NCBI GenBank assembly: GCA_947095535.1
Contig: OX352772.1
Span: 253,185,597-253,249,596, forward strand
Length of the DNA: 64,000 bases
Source of the DNA: Poecilobothrus nobilitatus
Lineage: Eukaryota > Arthropoda > Insecta > Diptera > Dolichopodidae
Direction of reading: 5' to 3'
Both the position numbers and the translations under genes were made by a program. The notes beneath the pieces are model-generated. The model had not been told where the DNA came from, did no database searches, and saw nothing but the letters and a program-made list of their open reading frames with translations. This document shows, in pieces, positions 60,000-64,000 of the stretch. Within the stretch, counting starts at the first letter, position 1. Every line of letters starts with the position of its first letter.

Positions 60000-60765
60000 C
60001 TGAATTTTAGTGTCCTAAAACTAAAGAAATCGAATACTTTTTTATTTATTTTTCAATTTTATCTTATTTTTTATTCAAATGTTTTAAAATAAAATAATTT
60101 GTATTTAGAATATTCCAAATTAACAAAAAAAAAAACCTTTGTATAGCTATAGGATTTACAAAATTGAAAATAACCAAAGTTTAAAAAAAAAGTTATTCGT
60201 CCGGGCACCGATGCCACCACCCTACCATAATACTTGCAAGAGTTAAGAGAGCTAGCAATTTAAAATAAAAAATCATGCAATTACGGAAATCATATGAATT
60301 ATATTTACATATTTAAAAATTGTTAATTGTTGTTGTAATTGTTGTAATTGTTAAAGTACTAACGGTTTTTATTATAAAAATTATTATAAGAGTATAACTA
60401 TAATTATTAATATAATTCACACATTCAAACATTAATACATTCAACAATGATATTATACGATTTATATGTACTATTCAAATTAGTTTCTATTTTGTATGTT
60501 AAATAAATTCTTTATTTACATTTTACACTTTTTTCATATTATATTCATAAGTATGTAATATAAATACATTTAATGTACATTTACAAGTACATTTACGAGT
60601 GCAAAAAATGAGTTTTTCTCATTTACAAAATGCTTATAATTTATAAGTGAAAATATTTTGAGTATTGAGTAAATTTGGGTATAATAAGATGTATATTGAG
60701 TAATTTTGAGTACAAAACGTTTTTAAGAAATTGACTAGAAAATTTTGTTCTGGATGAATACTCTA
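60000..60765. other. AT-rich sequence, nothing recognised
   Basis: Low-complexity A/T text with short TTGTTGTAATTG repeats near 60330. No frame or structure to report. Confidence 0.5.
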
Positions 60766-60769
60766 TGTA

Positions 60770-61010
60770 TATAGTTTCTTTATGGTATTACTTTAAAAAA
60801 AATTTAACAGGTGTTCAAGTTACAGGTGTTTAAAAATAGGAAATTTTCAGTTTTTGACCACTTACAGCTTCTAAACGGGGGGTGATTCAGAAAAATTCAA
60901 AATTTCAAGTTTCCAACTTAAACCGTTTAGAAGATAGAAGGGTTAAAGGATTTTGCAATAATTCAGTTTCGCATAACGCTAAATTAAGACATCGTATAGC
61001 ACAAGTATGT
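60770..61010 (-). repeat. Fragment of the family C/B-like repeat, inverted
   Basis: In reverse complement it follows 37060-37390: ACATAGAGTATTCATCC, CACCTGTAACTTGAACACC, CTAAACGG(T)TTAAGTTGGAAAC and the TCTTCTAAACGG text. Both ends of the family are missing. Confidence 0.85.
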
Positions 61011-61133
61011 ATTTAATTAGTATAGCTATGCCAATTCCAGCACAGTAAGTGGTATTATGGAATTCAATTTTGGTTTGGAAGGGTGTTATACCATAGAATT
61101 TATAGAATCAAAAACACAGTACAATGTAGGTAT

Positions 61134-61283
61134 TTGCCAAAGTTATTGATAACAGGTGCCCAGGCAGGCGTTGCCGAAGTTATTGATAGCAGGTGCACGA
61201 GCAGACGTTGCCGAAGTTATTGATAGCAGGTGCCCGAGCAGGCGTTGCCGAAGTTATTGATAGCAAGTGCCCGAGCAGGCGTC
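61134..61283. repeat. 37-bp minisatellite, four copies
   Basis: TTGCCGAAGTTATTGATAGC followed by AGGTGCCCGAGCAGGCG repeats four times with few changes. It is GC-richer than anything around it. Confidence 0.95.
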
Positions 61284-61945
61284 GGGCTTGTTGCTGAAAA
61301 CAAGTACAAAGTTGTAGGATACTGAACATTTTTTTTGTTTGATAGGCCTATAGTTATAAATTATTTGTTTATTTATATTTTAATAATAAGCGTATAGTTG
61401 TCAGAAATGATTTTTATTTCATTTTAAATTTCGATAATAAAACATTAACCACAAACTTCTTTCTACAATAATATAAATTAAAATTTCTCTGACTCAACAC
61501 CTGTTTTCAAATATCAATAATAAACATTAACCACAAACTTTTTTCTTCAATAATATTGAATTAAAACTCAAACCTCATTAACATTCATAACACATCGTAT
61601 TCGCTAACATACCGTGGGAAAAAAATACACTAATTACCCCCATTGTGCCAGAAATGGCATTTCTATTTAGTATTATCCAAAAATAAAACCTTTCTAAATT
61701 GTTAAAAGAAAAATATATATAAAACTTAATAAAACAATAATTGAATTTATTTTAAAATTATTTAATTTTGTTTTTTTATTTTATTGCAAAATGACCCCAA
61801 GTCAATGTGCGTACATTATTATCTAAAACATATCTTTTATCATCGTGATCGTGGTAACATAATTAAATTTTATGTAAATTTTGTGTATACAATTTATGAA
61901 TCTTACTTCTAAAAATACACATATTTAATACAGATAACTATAATA

Positions 61946-62800
61946 CAGGGTGTCCGCGACTCAAGTACGCGCACTGCACTAAGTGATTGGGGGCATTAAA
62001 ACAAACAAAAAATTGTACTGGAGGGGGGGTCTATTGTGGACCCTTTTCGAGATATGAGGGATTAAAGATTTTTTAGAGACTTTTCATAAAAAAATCTATA
62101 ACTTTTGAACGGCTTACTGTAGAGAGATAAAAAAAATACATTTTGTAGAGTAAATTGTCAGCTGTAATTGTTGTATACTGATGATCCACATATACCCAAC
62201 AGTTACAAAGTTATGAAGGTTCAAAATGATTTAAAATGAAAAAATACAGAAAGAACATGAGTTAACACAGAACATGAGTTAACACACCTTTGAAAATATC
62301 ACACTTTTCTATTGTGATTGAAAATAACACAGAGATTGAAAATATCATACTTTTCTATTCTTCATATCTCAAAAATGGTTAGAGATAGAGAAAAAGTTAT
62401 TGGGTGCTAATTATAGGGCTTGAAAAGCTGTCTCGAAATATGCTATAAAAAGTACCCCAAATACCGGGTGTTTTAAAAGAAAATTGAGTTTGAAATATAA
62501 TTTTTTCATTTTAAATCATTTTGAACCTTCATAACTTTGTAACTGTTGGGTATATGTGGATCATCAGTATACAACAATTACAGCTGACAATTTACTCTAC
62601 AAAATGTATTTTTTTTATCTCTCTACAGTAAGCCGTTCAAAAGTTATAGATTTTTTTATGAAAAGTCTCTAAAAAATCTTTAATCCCTCATATCTCGAAA
62701 AGGGTTCACAATAGACTCCCCCCTCCAGTACAATTTTTTGTTTGTTTTAATGCCCCCAATCACTGAGTGCAGTGCGCGTACTTGAGTCTCGGACACCCTG
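61946..62800. mobile_element. Foldback MITE with ~300-bp inverted arms
   Basis: The ends are CAGGGTGTCCG at 61946 and GGACACCCTG at 62791-62800, flanked by TA at 61944-61945 and 62801-62802. Arms 61946-62247 and 62500-62800 are near-perfect complements with a ~250-bp loop. No coding is present. TA flanks and CAGGGTG-type ends point to the Tc1/mariner superfamily. The half copy at 31700-32196 is the same family. Confidence 0.93.
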
Positions 62801-63077
62801 TATATCCAAGATAACTCACTAGATAAAGTAACAATATTTCTTAAATATATATAATAAAAATGAATTTAATTAAAATGTTGAATTATAAAAAAATCATTAA
62901 GCAATTGAAATTTATTTTAAAATATAAGAAAAACAATAAAAATTTAATACGTAAATATATTAAAATATGTTGTAAATTTTTAAAGAAATCAAAACTTTTG
63001 TTAAAAAAAAAAAAATAAAAAGGATTAGTGAAAAAAGATTTCTTTGTAATGCAATCATTTTAATTCAATCATATAAA

Positions 63078-64000
63078 ATGCAATTAAAAAAATTAGATCG
63101 AAAAAAGAGAGGAAGTGGACTTTTTGAAAACTGTTTAAATAAGATTGAAAATCGCGTGAAATGGATAATAACAGATAGTGTATTTCAATCCCGCATACAA
63201 ACTGCTGTAATAATAAATTTGACTCATAAAGATGTTTTTGAGTTTTTAAAAGACTGCAAAATAATTTTTGAACAAAAAATTACTAACATTTTGAAAGATC
63301 ATACATTTTTAAAAATTAATGTTGTATTATGTGGTAATTTTGTGAAAGCTAGTGGTGAAAACGAAATTGAGGATTTGAAATATTTAAATACGAAAAATTA
63401 TATTCTCTCACTCGATGAAAACTTAGAAGAATTTTTTAAAACAAATTTCGAAGAAAAATTAATTGTGGAGTTAGAGGAATTTCAAGAAAAAGATTCTGGA
63501 TGGGCGTTGATCGGTTCATCATTTGTTGACTTACCACAGTGGATAAAGAATAAAACAGCTTGTGTGAATGTTAAAAATACAGACAACAAATGTTTTGCTT
63601 GGGCAGTAGTTTCAGCCCTTTATCCAGTGGATCGAAACCCACAACGCGTCACACAATATCCGCATTATTCCACCGTTTTAAAATTTAATGGTATTTTATT
63701 CCCTATTTCTAGAGAAGATATTGGGAAATTTGAAAAATTAAATAATATAAGTATAAATTTATATGAACTTAAAAAAAACGGGAAATTTTTGGTAACACCA
63801 GTCAGATTAACAAAAAATAAAAATGAAAGACATGTGAATTTACTTATAATACAAGATAGATATGAAGATCAAGTTGAAGAAGAAATGATGTCTAACAGAA
63901 ACAGTGAACCTATTGTATATCATTATGTGTGGATTAAGAATCTTTCTAGACTTCTAACAAATCAATTAACAAAACATCAGCATAGAAATTTTATTTGCGA
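63078..64000 (+). CDS. N-terminal part of a large polymerase-B-associated mobile/viral-type protein, runs off the window
   Basis: Open from 62976 (after a TAA at 62973) to the window edge; the first ATG is at 63078, giving 307 codons without a stop. Basic and polar N-terminus (KKLDRKKRGS), then LTHKDVFEFLKDCK, then KDSGWAL, ACVNVKNTDNKCFAWAVVSA, YPHYSTVLKFNGILFPI, KFEKLNNISINLYEL, RHVNLLII, and HYVWIKNLSRLLTNQL at the edge. From memory this block order stands in front of a Cys/His finger and a family-B DNA polymerase in a group of invertebrate self-synthesising or adintovirus/Polinton-like elements. The polymerase itself would lie beyond 64000. The segment after SGWAL looks shorter than in relatives I recall, which could be a deletion. 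An integrated copy, not a host gene, is most likely. Confidence 0.7.
   Translation, partial: MQLKKLDRKKRGSGLFENCLNKIENRVKWIITDSVFQSRIQTAVIINLTHKDVFEFLKDCKIIFEQKITNILKDHTFLKINVVLCGNFVKASGENEIEDLKYLNTKNYILSLDENLEEFFKTNFEEKLIVELEEFQEKDSGWALIGSSFVDLPQWIKNKTACVNVKNTDNKCFAWAVVSALYPVDRNPQRVTQYPHYSTVLKFNGILFPISREDIGKFEKLNNISINLYELKKNGKFLVTPVRLTKNKNERHVNLLIIQDRYEDQVEEEMMSNRNSEPIVYHYVWIKNLSRLLTNQLTKHQHRNFIC

Overview
The window is AT-rich eukaryotic DNA, most likely from a dipteran fly with a repeat-rich genome. Three things support this. There is an exon with spliced boundaries. Short TATGTA-type simple repeats are everywhere. Several interspersed repeats carry the phrase GTCGATTTAACGATGTCCG followed by runs of TCCG, which recalls the INE-1/DINE elements of flies. 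Assignment to Diptera is inference. Almost everything recognisable is mobile DNA, much of it nested. I see no CRISPR array, rRNA or functional tRNA.

Layout. 0.8-6 kb: broken Ty3/Gypsy and LINE pieces. 6.8-14.65 kb: a 1.3 kb non-coding repeat (family B) split by one nearly full-length LOA/I-like LINE with an 11-bp target-site duplication; its ORF1 is open and its ORF2 is dead. 14.8-24.5 kb: four more decayed LINE pieces, a tRNA-like SINE head, another family B copy, and a 1.66 kb inverted-repeat element. 24.9-25.15 kb: one exon of an SLC5 sodium-coupled solute transporter, the only confident host coding sequence. 26.6-27.5 kb: a deleted mariner. 27.6-39.5 kb: inverted-repeat country, with a palindrome of arms over 500 bp at 33.66-34.88 kb, a second inverted pair at 29.97-30.49/35.96-36.48 kb, and family A and family C repeats. 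40.8-47.8 kb: more family B copies and a P-superfamily transposase (P2), partly caught in a 1.95 kb near-identical tandem duplication. 50.1-53.9 kb: a second P-type transposase (P1, THAP domain) split by a full-length, apparently intact mariner. 55.4-59.2 kb: a third P-type copy (P3, close to P2) split by a 3.1 kb family A element built of ~147-bp units. 59.6-62.8 kb: two MITE-like elements and a 37-bp minisatellite. 63-64 kb: the N-terminal part of a large open frame resembling the region in front of a family-B DNA polymerase in invertebrate mobile/viral-type elements; it runs off the window.

The common theme is nested insertion. Target-site duplications or coding interruption give relative ages in at least five places: LINE in family B, inverted-repeat element in LINE, mariner in P1, family A in P3, and LINE tail in unique DNA. 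Families A, B and C share an end architecture (a short subterminal inverted repeat followed by a 3' hairpin) typical of Helentron-derived non-autonomous elements. That assignment is inferred from structure alone.
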